DNA of 64,000 nt from Dyella halodurans (GTDB lineage: Bacteria > Pseudomonadota > Gammaproteobacteria > Xanthomonadales > Rhodanobacteraceae): the NCBI RefSeq assembly GCF_026283925.1, contig NZ_JAPDPF010000003.1, positions 1-64,000 of the forward strand. The letters are read 5' to 3'. Below the pieces are notes generated by a model. That model was not told the origin of the DNA. It saw nothing but the letters and a program-made list of their open reading frames with translations, and searched no databases. The position numbers and the translations under genes were made by a program. The number at the start of each line of letters is the position of its first letter. Position 1 is the stretch's first letter. Below, piece by piece: positions 24,410 to 34,321 of this stretch.

Positions 24410-25039
24410 TCAGGAGTTCTTCAGCACAATCGAGTAGACGGTGTTGCCGACGTCGCGGCACTTGTCGATTGCCTTCTCGAGCAGCTCGAACAGATCCTTG
24501 GCCAGCATGGCGCGCATGGCGTCGTTGCCTTCCACGTAAAGCGTGCGGTACGGCGAGAGCAGCATGCGATCGCCTTCCGATTCCAGCGTCTGCAGGCGGT
24601 CCTGCAACTTCTTCACCGGGTCGATGCGCAGGCCACGGCGAAGCTCGCCGATCATCTCCGACACGACCTCGGTAGCACGCAGCAGCACATGGGCACGCGC
24701 GGCGAAGTCGACATCCACCAGACGCGTGGCCACGATTTCGTAGCGTTCGGCAAACTTCTCGATGGTCTTGGGAATCTTGTACAGCGCAGAATTCAGCGCC
24801 TCGATGTCCTCGCGATCGAGCGCGGTGACAAAGGTGTTCACCAGTTCTTCGCTGATCTGCCCGGCAAGCGCCTTCTCGCGCTGGCGAGCGGAGGCGAAGG
24901 CGGCCATCACGGGCGCATGGTCCTTGCGCGTGACCAGTTCGTGCAGGGCCTTGGCGCTTTCGCGGGCGGCGTCGGCACTCTGCTCGAGCAGGCCATAGAA
25001 CTTATCGCCTTTGCCGAAAATCGTTTGCAATGAAAACAT
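24410..25039 (-). CDS. DUF47 phosphate-transport accessory protein (PhoU-like)
   Basis: A 209-residue all-helical protein that starts MFSLQTIFGKGDKFYGLLEQ, the typical DUF47 opening with the (K/R)F-x-LLE motif, and contains the ALYKIPKTIEKFAERYEIV and EGNDAMRAMLAKDLFELLEKAIDKC helices with conserved E/D residues of the PhoU-like metal site. DUF47 proteins are encoded next to PiT permeases and are thought to control them. It is the first gene of the two-gene operon with the permease. Confidence 0.93.
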   Translation of the reverse strand: MFSLQTIFGKGDKFYGLLEQSADAARESAKALHELVTRKDHAPVMAAFASARQREKALAGQISEELVNTFVTALDREDIEALNSALYKIPKTIEKFAERYEIVATRLVDVDFAARAHVLLRATEVVSEMIGELRRGLRIDPVKKLQDRLQTLESEGDRMLLSPYRTLYVEGNDAMRAMLAKDLFELLEKAIDKCRDVGNTVYSIVLKNS

Positions 25040-25244
25040 GCGGTTATTGCCTGGGTGCGGGGACGGCGTAAATGACGGGTATGTTACAGGACGCCCCTAG
25101 TGCACCGCATCACGCCTGCCGGGCCGGGCCTTTTGGGGCTTCGCCAGGCACCCGGAGCCCTTCATTGGCGGCGAAGAAGACCCGTCGAGGCCTTACACTG
25201 CGTCTCATGCCCATCCGCGACCTTCCCCGCGACCGTCTGCCGCC

Positions 25245-26567
25245 ATGCTGACTGAAATCGCGCTCGTCATCGTCCTTTCGCTGTTCAACGGCTTCTTTGC
25301 GCTCTCCGAAATGGCGCTGGTGGCCTCGCGCAAGTCCCGCCTCAAGCACATGGCACGCAGCAGCCGGCGCGCCCGCATGGCGTTGCGGCATGCGGAGGCG
25401 CCGGAGCGTTTCCTGTCGACCGTGCAGGTGGGCATGACCCTGGTGATCCTGATCACCGGCGCCCTGGCCGGCGACGTGCTGGGCGACCATATCGCCACCA
25501 TGATCCATGGCGGCCGGGCGGCCTGGATGGAGCCTTACGCCAAGGTGATCGGCTTCGTCATCGGCTTCACCATGATCTCCTACATCCAGATCGTGGTCGG
25601 CGAGCTGGTGCCCAAGCGTCTGGCGCTGTCCTCACCCGAGGTGATCTCGGGCTACGTGGCGATGCCGATGCTGGTGCTGTCGCGCGCGGCCACCCCCTTC
25701 GTCTGGCTGCTCAATTTCTCCAGTGGTGTGCTGCTGCGCATGCTGAACGTGCGTGGGCGCGGCAGCGATGTGGCCTCCGAAGAGGAAATCCGCCTGCTGG
25801 TGGCCGAAAGCGCCGAGCACGGCGTGCTCGATCGCGACGAACACAATATGGTCAACCGCGTGCTGCGCCTGGGCGACCGCACCGTGGACAGCGTGATGAC
25901 CCCGCGCACGCGCATCGTCTGGCTGAACCAGGCCGCCAGTTACGAGGAAAACGCCGAGATCCTGCGCAGCACGCCCTACTCCCGCTACCCGGTCTATCGC
26001 GGCGACGAGAGCGACATCCTTGGCGTGGTGGAAGTAAAGCGACTCCTGCGCGGCTTTGCCGAAGGCAAGCCCGACCTTTTTGGCCAGCTGTCCAAGCCGC
26101 TGTACGTGCCGGCGACGGCGCGCGCGCTCGACCTGCTGGAAGAGTTCCGCGACGCGGAAACGCAGCTGGCCCTGGTGGTCGACGAATACGGCGACATCGT
26201 CGGCCTGGTGACGCTCAACGATCTGCTCGCCGCCATCGTGGGCGCGACCCAGCTCGGCAGCAGCGGCCCGGAGGAATCCCAACCCATCGTGCAACGCGAG
26301 GACGGCAGCTGGCTGATCGATGGCTCCTTGTCGACCGACGATCTGCGCGAGCTGCTGCACGTGGATTCGCTGCCGGGTGAAGAAGAGCACGAGTACCGCA
26401 CCGCCGCCGGCATGGTGATGGCCGCGCTCGGCCATATTCCGCAAACCGGCGAAGTGTTCGAGTGGCGCGGCTTCCGCGTGGAAGTGGTGGACCTGGACGG
26501 CGCTCGCATCGACAAGCTGCTGATCACGCCGGTGGCTGGCGTGGATGTGGACGAGGATGGGTTCTGA
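25245..26567 (+). CDS. CNNM/CorC-type membrane protein (HlyC/CorC family)
   Basis: A 440-residue protein: a DUF21 (CNNM) membrane domain with four hydrophobic spans (about residues 1-180, with NGFFALSEMALVASR at the start and SYIQIVVGELVPKRLAL near 110), a pair of CBS domains (about 205-330, with VDSVMTPRTRIVWL and YSRYPVYRGDESDILGVV), and a C-terminal CorC_HlyC domain (about 345-430). Family members are linked to Mg2+/Co2+ efflux or homeostasis; the older name 'hemolysin' is historical. The first Met follows no strong ribosome site but the transmembrane start fits. Single-gene unit, divergent from the DUF47 gene. Confidence 0.92.
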   Translation: MLTEIALVIVLSLFNGFFALSEMALVASRKSRLKHMARSSRRARMALRHAEAPERFLSTVQVGMTLVILITGALAGDVLGDHIATMIHGGRAAWMEPYAKVIGFVIGFTMISYIQIVVGELVPKRLALSSPEVISGYVAMPMLVLSRAATPFVWLLNFSSGVLLRMLNVRGRGSDVASEEEIRLLVAESAEHGVLDRDEHNMVNRVLRLGDRTVDSVMTPRTRIVWLNQAASYEENAEILRSTPYSRYPVYRGDESDILGVVEVKRLLRGFAEGKPDLFGQLSKPLYVPATARALDLLEEFRDAETQLALVVDEYGDIVGLVTLNDLLAAIVGATQLGSSGPEESQPIVQREDGSWLIDGSLSTDDLRELLHVDSLPGEEEHEYRTAAGMVMAALGHIPQTGEVFEWRGFRVEVVDLDGARIDKLLITPVAGVDVDEDGF

Positions 26568-26593
26568 CCCGCCCCCCATCACCCTGCCTTGGT

Positions 26594-26670
26594 GTAGGAG
26601 CGCACCCTGTGCGCGAAAAGCCTACGGAGCGGTGACGGCGAGACGCTGATCGCGCACAGGGTGCGCTCCT
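26594..26670. repeat. Family B inverted repeat
   Basis: Arms GTAGGAGCGCACCCTGTGCG at the left and its complement ending at 26670 (the last bases differ: TCCTGCC instead of TCCTACA). The centre reads CCTACGGAGCGGTGACGGCG, the inverse orientation of the centre in the 23114 copy. It lies between convergent genes. Confidence 0.85.
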
Positions 26671-26685
26671 GCCGAGCGAAGGGCG

Positions 26686-27459
26686 TCAGCCCTTTGGACC
26701 CTTGAGCTTGTCGTTCGCAATCTGTGCCATCCGCTGCGCATCGGCAAAAATCCCATGCATCACGCGCAGCTCGCGTTCGTCCATCTGGGCGCGCTGAAAC
26801 AGCTTGCGCAGACGCAGCATGATGGTGGTCGGCGCGCGGCCCTTGTGGAAGTCGATGTCATCCAGCATCTGGCCGAGGTGCTCGTAGAAACGCTCCATCT
26901 GGGCGGCATCGGCCGGCAGCTCGGCATCCGCGCGAACCGGGGCTGCCACCTCGCCCAAGGAGGCGACGCGCAGCTCGTACGCCATCACCTGAACCGCCTG
27001 CGAGAGATTCAGTGAGCTGAAATCGTCCACGCTGGGGATGCGCACCATGGCGTGGCAACGGGCCAGTTCCTCGTTCTCCAGGCCGGTACGCTCGTTGCCG
27101 AAGACCAGGGCCACCTGCTCGCCGCGCGCCGCCGCTGCCAGCGCGCGGCTGGCGGCCTCGCGGGGCGTGATTTCTTCCAGGTCCACGCCACGACGCCGGG
27201 CCGACAGGCCCAGGGCGAGGCTGGTGCCCGCCAAGGCATCGACCAGGCCCTCGTGGATGCCGGCGCCTTCCAGCACGTCATCGGCGCCAGCGGCCAGCGC
27301 CGAGGCCTCCCGATCGGGGAAGCGGGCCGGCGACACCAGGGCCATGCGACTGAAGCCCATGGTGCGCATGGCCCGCGCCGAGCTGCCGATATTGCCCGGA
27401 TGCGAGGTGCGCACCAGCACGTAGCGGATGCGGTCGGCAAGGTCGTTGGGGGTGGTCAT
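26686..27459 (-). CDS. trmJ: tRNA (cytidine/uridine-2'-O-)-methyltransferase TrmJ
   Basis: A 257-residue SPOUT-family RNA methyltransferase. It has the start YVLVRTSHPGNIGSSARAM, the ALVFGNERTGLENEEL motif near residue 115 and the knot-forming VRIPSVDDFSSLNLSQAV motif near 135, all diagnostic of TrmJ, which methylates the 2'-OH of position 32 in tRNA. The C-terminal region (about 185-257) is the helical extension of the family. Start at 27459 was chosen because it directly precedes the conserved domain; the longer frame to 27519 would run toward suhB. It is divergently transcribed from suhB, a common arrangement in gammaproteobacteria. Confidence 0.93.
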   Translation of the reverse strand: MTTPNDLADRIRYVLVRTSHPGNIGSSARAMRTMGFSRMALVSPARFPDREASALAAGADDVLEGAGIHEGLVDALAGTSLALGLSARRRGVDLEEITPREAASRALAAAARGEQVALVFGNERTGLENEELARCHAMVRIPSVDDFSSLNLSQAVQVMAYELRVASLGEVAAPVRADAELPADAAQMERFYEHLGQMLDDIDFHKGRAPTTIMLRLRKLFQRAQMDERELRVMHGIFADAQRMAQIANDKLKGPKG

Positions 27460-27617
27460 GGGCTGGCAAATCGCGGCAAAACGGGCGCAAAGCTTGGAAA
27501 CTGTAGGCCGGTCTGTCAAACGGTTGCCAGCCGGCCGGCCCCGGGCTGCCTGCCCGCAGGCGCCTTCTCTGCTAAACTTCGCCGCCGAAAACCCCGTTCT
27601 TTTGCAAAGTCGAAGCC

Positions 27618-28421
27618 ATGCCCAGACCCGCCGTCAACGTCGCGGTGCGCGCCGCGCGCTCCGCAGGAAACATCATCCTGCGTTATATGAACCGTATCGA
27701 CGGCCTCAATGTCGTCGAAAAGCAACGCATGGACTTCGCCTCGGAAGTCGACAAGCTGGCCGAAGCCGAGATCATCAAGGAACTCAAGCGCGCCTACCCG
27801 ACGCATGCCTTCCTCGCCGAGGAGAGCGGCAGCATGGGCAAGGGTCCGCTGGTGTGGGTGATCGATCCGCTCGATGGCACCCACAACTACCTGCGCGGCA
27901 TCCCCCACTTCTGCGTGTCGATCGCCCTGCTCGACAAGGGCGAGCCGGTCTATGCCGTGGTGTTCGACCCGCTGCGCGACGAACTGTTCACCGCCAGCAA
28001 GGGTGACGGCGCCTATCTCAACGACCGCCGCATGCGCGTCAGCAAGCGCGAGAACCTGGGCGGCGCGATGATTGCCACCGGCTTCCCTTACCGTCAGCGC
28101 ACGCATCTGGAACCGCAGCTGGACATGACGCGCGCCATCCTCGGCCAGGCCGAAGATATTCGTCGCTCCGGCTCGGCAGCATTGGACCTGGCCTATACGG
28201 CTGCCGGCCGCTACGACGGCTTTTTCGAGATCGGCCTCAAGCCGTGGGATATGGCTGCCGGCGTGCTGCTGGTGCGCGAAGCAGGCGGCCGCTATTGCGA
28301 TTTCGCCGGCCGTGACGGCATTCCTGAAAGCGGCAACATCGTCGCTGGCAACCTGCACATTGCCCAGGCCATGGTCGATGCGTTCAGCGCGAACGCCACC
28401 CCGGCGCTGTTGAAGGCCTGA
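27618..28421 (+). CDS. suhB: Inositol-1-monophosphatase SuhB
   Basis: A 267-residue Li+-sensitive phosphatase of the inositol monophosphatase family. Metal-binding and catalytic motifs are present: EES near residue 72 (LAEESGS), the DPLDGTHNY motif at about residues 87-95, and the second [15 protein letters not shown] motif near 213-227. SuhB also acts with Nus factors on rRNA transcription in E. coli. Divergent from trmJ and followed by a good intrinsic terminator. Confidence 0.95.
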   Translation: MPRPAVNVAVRAARSAGNIILRYMNRIDGLNVVEKQRMDFASEVDKLAEAEIIKELKRAYPTHAFLAEESGSMGKGPLVWVIDPLDGTHNYLRGIPHFCVSIALLDKGEPVYAVVFDPLRDELFTASKGDGAYLNDRRMRVSKRENLGGAMIATGFPYRQRTHLEPQLDMTRAILGQAEDIRRSGSAALDLAYTAAGRYDGFFEIGLKPWDMAAGVLLVREAGGRYCDFAGRDGIPESGNIVAGNLHIAQAMVDAFSANATPALLKA

Positions 28422-28442
28422 GAACTATCGACGGATGGTAGG

Positions 28443-28468
28443 AAGGCGCCCACCAGGGCGCCTTTTTT
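28443..28468 (+). terminator. Terminator of suhB
   Basis: An 8-bp stem AAGGCGCC, loop CACCAG, complement GGCGCCTT, running into six T residues, 21 bases after the stop codon. Confidence 0.88.
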
Positions 28469-28494
28469 GTGGGTCCAGCCAGCTCTTTATCCAT

Positions 28495-28575
28495 GTAGGA
28501 GCGAACCCAGTGCGCGACCGCGGCGGTACGGCGTCACCGCTGCGTAGGCTTTTCGCGCACTGGGTGCGCTCCTAC
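28495..28575. repeat. Family B inverted repeat (variant)
   Basis: Arms GTAGGAGCGAACCCAGTGCG and GCGCACTGGGTGCGCTCCTAC, with GGCGTCACCGCTGCG in the centre. The arms differ from the 23114 copy (CCCAGTG instead of CCCTGTG). It lies between suhB and hda, which converge. Confidence 0.82.
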
Positions 28576-28584
28576 CGAGAAAGC

Positions 28585-29289
28585 TTAGGCGCCCGGCTCG
28601 GTTTCGCGCAGGAAAACACGCAGGAATGGCACGGTGATGCGTCGCTGCGCGGCGAGCGAGGCCTGGTCGAGGCGGTCGAGCAGATCGAGCAGCGCCCCGA
28701 GATCTCGCGCATAGCGATTGAACAGCCAGTCCAGCACCGTGTCGTCCAGCTCGATGCCGCGAGAGGCCGCCTGCTGCCGCAGCACGTCGCGGCGCTCAGC
28801 ATCATCCAGTGGCTTGAGCAGGGCCTGCTGGCAGGCACCCAGGCGCGAACGCAGGTCCGGCAAACCCAGTCCAAGCTGCGCCGGCAAGGCTTCGGCAGCA
28901 AACAGCAGCGCCGCGCCTTCGGCCTTGGCGCGGTTGTAAACATCGAACAGGGCGTGTTCGGCGTCGCGATCGCCCACGATGGCGCCGAGATCATCCAGCG
29001 CCAGGAACTCGCTGCCAGCCACGCCACGGATGGCAGCCGCCTTGTCGCGCAAGCTGGCCAGCGGCAGGTATTGCACCGTGCGTCCACCCTCGACGGCCGC
29101 CTGGCAGGCAGCCATCAGCAAATGGCTTTTGCCACTGCCGACCGGACCACAAAGGTAAAGCCACGGTGTGCCCGGCGTGCGCGCCAGCTGCTCCACCGCA
29201 GCGAGCGTCGCGGCGTTGGCGCCGGGATGGAAATGTTCGAAGCGCTGGCGGCGTGGCCAGCGCAGGGCGAGCGGCAACTGCGGAATCAT
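28585..29289 (-). CDS. hda: DnaA regulatory inactivator Hda
   Basis: A 234-residue AAA+ protein homologous to DnaA domain III but without the DNA-binding domain. It begins MIPQLPLALR, which carries the clamp-binding motif QLPLAL expected of Hda; Walker A GPVGSGKSHLL near residue 50, and Walker B FLALDDLGAI near 96, and the C-terminal helical lid. Hda with the sliding clamp stimulates ATP hydrolysis on DnaA to limit initiation. The start codon overlaps the stop of the AI-2E permease gene (ATGA), so they are co-transcribed. Confidence 0.92.
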   Translation of the reverse strand: MIPQLPLALRWPRRQRFEHFHPGANAATLAAVEQLARTPGTPWLYLCGPVGSGKSHLLMAACQAAVEGGRTVQYLPLASLRDKAAAIRGVAGSEFLALDDLGAIVGDRDAEHALFDVYNRAKAEGAALLFAAEALPAQLGLGLPDLRSRLGACQQALLKPLDDAERRDVLRQQAASRGIELDDTVLDWLFNRYARDLGALLDLLDRLDQASLAAQRRITVPFLRVFLRETEPGA

Positions 29290-30470
29290 CTTTGCGGTAC
29301 TACGTCCTTATCGCCGGCGTGGCGGACGACCGTGCTGGTCTGCACCGTGCCATCGGGCGTGTCGACCGTGACATCCACCTCGGTGCGCAACGGATCGCCA
29401 CGGCCATCCTGCATGTACAGATCACTTTGCCGGTAACGCTCGCCCAGGTAACGCAACAGCACCAGGATCACCGATGCCGCGGGCAAGGCCAGCAGGACGC
29501 CGAGGAAGCCGGCGAGGTAGCCGCCCGCAAGCACCGCGAAGATCACCGCCACCGGGTGCAGGCCGATCTTTTCACCCACCAGTCGCGGCACCAGCACATA
29601 GCCTTCCAGCAGCTGGCCGGCCGTGAAGATCCCGATCACGATCAGTACATGATTCCAGTCACCGTACTGCACCACGGCGGCAATCAGCGCCGAGCCAAAG
29701 CCGACGATGAAACCCAGGTACGGCACGAAGCTGAGCAGGCCGGCGACCATGCCAATCAGCGGGCCCACCGACAGCCCCATGATGGTCAGCGACGCACCGT
29801 AGAAAATGCCCAGCGCCAGCATCACCAGCAGCTGTCCACGCACGAAGGCGCCCAGCACGCTGTCGGCTTCCCGCGCCAGCTGGCGGATAGTCGGCTCGAT
29901 CGAGCGCGGCAGCATGCGATCGATCCAGGTCACCAGGCGATCCCAGTCGCGCAATAGATAAAACGCGACCACCGGGATCAACACCAGGTTGGTCAGCCAC
30001 ATCACCACGCCCACGCTCGAGCGGGAGATCTTGCCGAGCACGCTGGACGCCACCCCGCCAATCGAACCGATATGGTCCTTGAGCTGGGTCATCAGGCGAT
30101 CGGTGTCGAAGGCGCCGGGATCCAGGTGCAAGGTGGCCTGCAGCCACGGCAGCGCCGTGCCGCGGACCCAGTCCACGTAGCGCGGCAGGTTCTGCACCAG
30201 GTTGTCGACCTGGCGCGAGATCAAGGGAATCAGCAGCAGCAACGCACCGACGGTTAACAGCAGCAAGCCGGTGAACACGATGCTCACGGCCAGGGTGCGC
30301 CCCATGCGCAGGCGCTGCAGGCGATCGGCCAGCGGGTTGCCCATGTAGGCCAACATGGCGGCGAACGCAAACGGCATCAGCACCGGCGCCAGCAGCCAGA
30401 ACACGTAGAGGATGACCGCGCTGATCGCGAACATCTGCCAGCGGCGGGAGGTGTCATGAGTCATCGACAT
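29286..30470 (-). CDS. AI-2E-family (PerM/TqsA-type) membrane protein
   Basis: A 394-residue membrane protein with about eight spans. The family signatures are visible: ILYVFWLLAPVLMPFAFAAMLAYMGNPLADRL at the N-terminus (read in pieces) with the NP-L-D pattern, FYLLRDWDRL near residue 175, and GFGSALIAAVVQYG and LVPRLVGEKIGLHPVAVIFAV in the C-terminal half. Members include autoinducer-2 exporters and Na+/H+ antiporters; the substrate is not known. A hydrophilic tail of about 45 residues follows the last span. Overlaps hda by 4 bases. Confidence 0.9.
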   Translation of the reverse strand: MSMTHDTSRRWQMFAISAVILYVFWLLAPVLMPFAFAAMLAYMGNPLADRLQRLRMGRTLAVSIVFTGLLLLTVGALLLLIPLISRQVDNLVQNLPRYVDWVRGTALPWLQATLHLDPGAFDTDRLMTQLKDHIGSIGGVASSVLGKISRSSVGVVMWLTNLVLIPVVAFYLLRDWDRLVTWIDRMLPRSIEPTIRQLAREADSVLGAFVRGQLLVMLALGIFYGASLTIMGLSVGPLIGMVAGLLSFVPYLGFIVGFGSALIAAVVQYGDWNHVLIVIGIFTAGQLLEGYVLVPRLVGEKIGLHPVAVIFAVLAGGYLAGFLGVLLALPAASVILVLLRYLGERYRQSDLYMQDGRGDPLRTEVDVTVDTPDGTVQTSTVVRHAGDKDVVPQR

Positions 30471-30561
30471 GGCTCATCCAGTGAGGTTAGGCAGTTTGAC
30501 CCATGCCGGCAGGCATCGCCAGCACGACACCGCATGGCGACAGGCGCGGTGCTGGGTAGGC

Positions 30562-31542
30562 TCAGTGCACCCAGCGCAAACTGGCATCGGCCTCGCTGTG
30601 CGAGTCGCCACGCAGCAATCGCCCGCCCGCGGCGAGGCTGTTGGACAGCGCATCCATCGGCAGGCTGGCCTTGACGGCGAACAACATGCCATCGCCTTGC
30701 GCGCTCATCGTGGTTACCTGGCGCACGGCCGGGTCGGCGCGCAGCGTGGCCAGCAGATTCGCGTAATCCATCGCCGAATTGATGCCCGAGATCCACAGCT
30801 TGCCGTCGATATTGGCCGAGCCAATCACATTGAGCTGCTTGGCCAGGCGATCGGCCAGGCCGTTGCCGGCGTCCGTGAGGACCGCGGCCGCGTTCGCGCC
30901 GTCGTTGTTCCAGCGCTGCTGCGGACCGCCGGATACCAGCACCCAGTCACCGCTGTTGCCGTGCACCTGGCCCAGCAGGATCAAGCCCGTCTTGTACTGC
31001 CTGGCCAGCGCGGCCACCTGCTCGGGGTCGGCGCTGGTGAGATTCGGCGTGTCGCCGGTCTTGGCGGGATCCGCCAGCACCGTGCTGTAGCCGCGCGCCG
31101 CGATCGCCTGGGTCAGTGCGGCCAGGGCGTCCTTGTTCAGCACGCTACCGTCCTCGTCGCGCACCACCAGCAGCACGGGCGGCTTGGACCCGGCACTGGC
31201 GACGCCCATCTGGGCCACGGCCCGCTGGACCGCGGCTTGATCGAAGGTCACCTGCAAGGCCAGCCCGGTCGCGGCGCGCTGATACTGGAACTGCTTGACG
31301 ATGCCGGCAGCCCCCTTGAGCACGTCGGCATAACCCGGCTTGCTGCTCAGGTCCTGCCCTCCGGAAGTCCGCGCCAGCACCTGGGCCAGGGCATCGCTGA
31401 AGGCGTTGTTCCTCGCCGCATCGCTGGTATCGGCCACCGAGACCACCACCGTATAAGGTGACACCTGCTCTTGCGCATGCGCGGACAGCAGCGGGGCAAG
31501 TCCAAGCATCAGACAGACGAGCAACAGACGGGACAGGCGCAT
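30562..31542 (-). CDS. DUF2066 secreted protein
   Basis: A 326-residue protein with a signal peptide ([19 protein letters not shown]..., cleavage after AHA near residue 23). It is the DUF2066 protein that lies beside purM in many gammaproteobacteria. The N-terminal part contains the family-type start [20 protein letters not shown] and the central [12 protein letters not shown]. No catalytic motif is visible. It is divergent from purM. Function unknown; a periplasmic location is expected. Confidence 0.88.
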   Translation of the reverse strand: MRLSRLLLVCLMLGLAPLLSAHAQEQVSPYTVVVSVADTSDAARNNAFSDALAQVLARTSGGQDLSSKPGYADVLKGAAGIVKQFQYQRAATGLALQVTFDQAAVQRAVAQMGVASAGSKPPVLLVVRDEDGSVLNKDALAALTQAIAARGYSTVLADPAKTGDTPNLTSADPEQVAALARQYKTGLILLGQVHGNSGDWVLVSGGPQQRWNNDGANAAAVLTDAGNGLADRLAKQLNVIGSANIDGKLWISGINSAMDYANLLATLRADPAVRQVTTMSAQGDGMLFAVKASLPMDALSNSLAAGGRLLRGDSHSEADASLRWVH

Positions 31543-31719
31543 GGGGTGGGAGAATCCGGAGGGGAACGCCGGGAAGTCTGCCCAATCCGGCCCGCAGCGT
31601 CCATCGGAAACGGCCCCAGATCGGCACCAGACCTCAGTTATGCGCGCTCCCGTCGAGCAGCGGGCAGGCCCTCGCCTTCACTGCTACAATTTGACGTTTC
31701 TCCACGCCGGGTTGCCCCC

Positions 31720-32748
31720 ATGTCCGACGCCCTTACCTACCGCGCCGCTGGCGTCGATATCGACGCGGGCAATGCCGTGGTCGAACGCATCAAACCGCTG
31801 GTCAAGCGCACCTTCCGTCCCGAAGTGATGGGGGGATTGGGCGGCTTCGGCGGCCTGTTCGACCTGTCCGGTCGCTTCAAGGAGCCGGTACTGGTCTCGG
31901 GCACCGATGGCGTGGGCACCAAGCTCAAGCTCGCCCAGCAGCTGGGTCGCCACGACACCATCGGCATCGACCTGGTCGGCATGTGCGTCAACGACGTGCT
32001 GGTGCAGGGCGCCGAGCCGCTGTTCTTCCTCGACTACTTCGCCACCGGCAAGCTGGACGTGGACACCACGGTCGCCGTCGTTGGCGGCATCGCCAAGGGT
32101 TGCGAGCTGGCCGGTTGCGCCTTGATCGGCGGCGAAACGGCGGAAATGCCGGACATGTACCCGCCGGGCGAATACGACCTGGCCGGCTTCACCGTCGGCG
32201 CGGTGGAGAAGTCCGCCCTGCTCAGCGGCGAAGGCATCGTGGCCGGTGACGTGATCCTGGGCGTGGCCTCGTCCGGCCCGCATTCCAATGGCTACTCGCT
32301 GATCCGCAAGATCGTCGAGCGTGCAGGAAGCCCGTTGGAGCTCGACCTCGGCGGCGTCAGCCTGGCCGACGCGTTGATGGCGCCGACCACGATCTATGTG
32401 AAGGCGATGCTGGATCTGTTGAAGAACCAGACCGTGCACGGCATGGCCCACATCACCGGTGGTGGCCTGAAGGAAAACATCATCCGCGTGGTGCCTGAAG
32501 GCCTGGGCATTGCGCTCGATGCGTCCACCATCGTGCTGCCGCCGGTGTTCGACTGGCTGATGCGCGAGGGCAAGGTGGCGCGCGAGGAAATGTGGCGCAC
32601 GTTCAACTGCGGCGTCGGCTTCACCATCATCCTGCCGCGCGACGCCGTCAGTGCCGCCTCGGCCTTGCTGGCCAAGCATGGCCTGGCCAGCTCGGTGATC
32701 GGCGAAGTCGTGCCTGCGCAGGGCGAAGAGCGCGTACACATCGGTTGA
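31720..32748 (+). CDS. purM: Phosphoribosylformylglycinamidine cyclo-ligase (PurM)
   Basis: A 342-residue AIR synthetase of normal length for the enzyme that closes the imidazole ring of AIR in purine synthesis. Seen: [13 protein letters not shown] near residue 37, [15 protein letters not shown] near 58, [19 protein letters not shown] near 85, and [21 protein letters not shown] near 140 (read in pieces), and the C-terminal [10 protein letters not shown]. Start at 31720 matches the conserved start ([14 protein letters not shown]). A TACAAT -10-like sequence lies at 31685-31690, but the -35 is unclear. Purine gene purN follows 5 bases after the stop. Confidence 0.96.
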   Translation: MSDALTYRAAGVDIDAGNAVVERIKPLVKRTFRPEVMGGLGGFGGLFDLSGRFKEPVLVSGTDGVGTKLKLAQQLGRHDTIGIDLVGMCVNDVLVQGAEPLFFLDYFATGKLDVDTTVAVVGGIAKGCELAGCALIGGETAEMPDMYPPGEYDLAGFTVGAVEKSALLSGEGIVAGDVILGVASSGPHSNGYSLIRKIVERAGSPLELDLGGVSLADALMAPTTIYVKAMLDLLKNQTVHGMAHITGGGLKENIIRVVPEGLGIALDASTIVLPPVFDWLMREGKVAREEMWRTFNCGVGFTIILPRDAVSAASALLAKHGLASSVIGEVVPAQGEERVHIG

Positions 32749-32753
32749 TCGCC

Positions 32754-33422
32754 GTGCCTTCGTCGCCTCTTCGCGTCGCCGTGCTCGCCTCCGGGCGCGG
32801 CAGCAATCTGCAGGCCTTGATCGCTGCCCGCGAGGCGGGCGAGCTGCCGGTCGACTTCGTCATGGTCGGCAGCGACAAGGCCAAGGCCGGCGCCCTGCAA
32901 CTGGCCGAAACCGCGGGCATCCCCACCTTCACGCTCGATCCCAAGCGCTACGCGCATCGGCGCGACTTCGATGCCGACCTGTTTGCGCAACTCGATGCCA
33001 GCGGTGCGCAGGTGCTGGTGCTGGCGGGTTTCATGCGCATCATCGATGGCGAAACGCTGAAGCCCTGGGTCGGACGCACGATCAATGTCCATCCCTCCCT
33101 GCTGCCCAAGTACCGCGGCCTGCACACGCACCGCCGGGCGCTGGACGCCGGCGATGCAGAACATGGTGCCAGCGTGCACTACGTCACGTCGGAACTGGAC
33201 GGCGGCCCGGTGATTGCGCAGGCACGCATCGCCATCCAGCCCGGTGACGACGAGCACCGCCTGGCGGAGCGCCTGCTGGTCCACGAGCACCAGTTGCTGC
33301 CCGCCGTGCTGCGCTTGATCGCACAGGGGCGTCTGGCCCTGACGCAGCGCGGTATTGTCGAACGGGACGGCCAGCCCCTGCAGGCGCCGCTGCAACTGCG
33401 AGACGGCGATTTGGTTGACTGA
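32754..33422 (+). CDS. purN: Phosphoribosylglycinamide formyltransferase (PurN)
   Basis: A 222-residue GAR transformylase. It has the starting motif VAVLASGRGSNLQAL (residues 7-21) and the catalytic Asn-His-Asp set: NVHPSLLPKYRGLHTH near residue 108 and HYVTSELDGGPVIAQ near 140. A C-terminal extension of about 20 residues follows the usual end. The start is GTG at 32754; a TTG at 32745 overlapping the purM stop (TTGA) is the alternative, neither with a clear ribosome site. Same operon as purM. Confidence 0.93.
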   Translation: MPSSPLRVAVLASGRGSNLQALIAAREAGELPVDFVMVGSDKAKAGALQLAETAGIPTFTLDPKRYAHRRDFDADLFAQLDASGAQVLVLAGFMRIIDGETLKPWVGRTINVHPSLLPKYRGLHTHRRALDAGDAEHGASVHYVTSELDGGPVIAQARIAIQPGDDEHRLAERLLVHEHQLLPAVLRLIAQGRLALTQRGIVERDGQPLQAPLQLRDGDLVD

Positions 33423-33477
33423 GTCCGCGCCGGCTCTCTACAACCCGTTCAGGATGGGTGCGTAGACTTCGGACCTC

Positions 33478-34191
33478 ATGACCAAGCCAACCTCCATCCG
33501 CTCGATCGCCGCCGGCCTGGTGCTGGCGCTCTCCACCTCCGCTGCCCTGGCCGCCACGCCCACGCCGTTCACCGCGACCTACCAGGTATCGCAGGGCGGA
33601 CAGGTGATGGGCGAAGCCGTGGTGACGCTCAAGCCGGTCGGCAACGGCCTGTGGGAATACAGCAACCAGACCCACGGCACCTCGGGCCTCGCCGCCGCAC
33701 TGGGCGCCAATTCCACCGAAACGACCCGTTTCCGCTGGAACAACAACGCGCCGGAAACCGTGATCTACGACTACCACATGGATGCCGCGATCAAGAGCAA
33801 GCAGCGCCATATGGAAGTGAACTGGACCAGCAATCAGGTCAGCGTGGACGAAGGCAAGGGACCGATGACCTACCCCAGCGTGCCGGGCATGGTCGACCGC
33901 AATACCGCACCGCTGGCCATCGGTATGGCGCTGCGCGGGGGACAACAGATGGTCGCGCTACCTGTGGCGGTCAAACGCAACGTGGAGAACCAGCAGTTCA
34001 AGGTCGCCGGCAAGGACAGCGTCAGCGTACCCGCCGGCAACTTCCAGGCCGAACGCGTCGTGCGCAGCGACAGCGACAAAGCTTTCAGCGCTTGGTACGC
34101 CCCGCAGAAGTATCCGGTGCCGGTGAAGCTGGCGCAGAGTGATGGTGGCAATCTGGAGTTGCAGTTGGTGAGTTACAAGAACGGCAACTGA
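33478..34191 (+). CDS. DUF3108 secreted protein
   Basis: A 237-residue protein with a signal peptide (cleavage after ALA near residue 26) and the DUF3108 beta-strand pattern, PFTATYQVSQGGQVMGEA near the N-terminus and AWYAPQKYPVPVKL near the C-terminus. It follows purN in the same direction, 55 bases downstream, and this purMN-DUF3108 order is frequent in Xanthomonadales. Probably periplasmic; function unknown. Ends just before a family A repeat and a bidirectional terminator. Confidence 0.86.
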   Translation: MTKPTSIRSIAAGLVLALSTSAALAATPTPFTATYQVSQGGQVMGEAVVTLKPVGNGLWEYSNQTHGTSGLAAALGANSTETTRFRWNNNAPETVIYDYHMDAAIKSKQRHMEVNWTSNQVSVDEGKGPMTYPSVPGMVDRNTAPLAIGMALRGGQQMVALPVAVKRNVENQQFKVAGKDSVSVPAGNFQAERVVRSDSDKAFSAWYAPQKYPVPVKLAQSDGGNLELQLVSYKNGN

Positions 34192-34226
34192 GCACAACGC
34201 TTAGGCCAAGCCCGTCGCCCCTAGCT

Positions 34227-34315
34227 CGTCATCCCAGCGAAAGCTGGGATCCAGTGACTTTCGCTTTGACCAAGCGCCTCAAAGGCACTGGATCCCCGCG
34301 TTCGCGGGGATGACG
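34227..34315. repeat. Family A inverted repeat (two-arm form)
   Basis: Left hairpin CGTCATCCCAGCGAAAGCTGGGATCC (34227-34256, read in parts) and right hairpin GGATCCCCGCGTTCGCGGGGATGACG (34286-34315). The right core has changed from CAGC to CCGCG, each keeping its own base pairing, and the outer ends are still complementary. Confidence 0.85.
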
Positions 34316-34321
34316 GCAAAG

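Noticed and set aside
32592-33422. Longer start for purN at 32592
   Set aside because: The upstream part lies inside purM in another frame; conserved purN sequence begins only after the purM stop.
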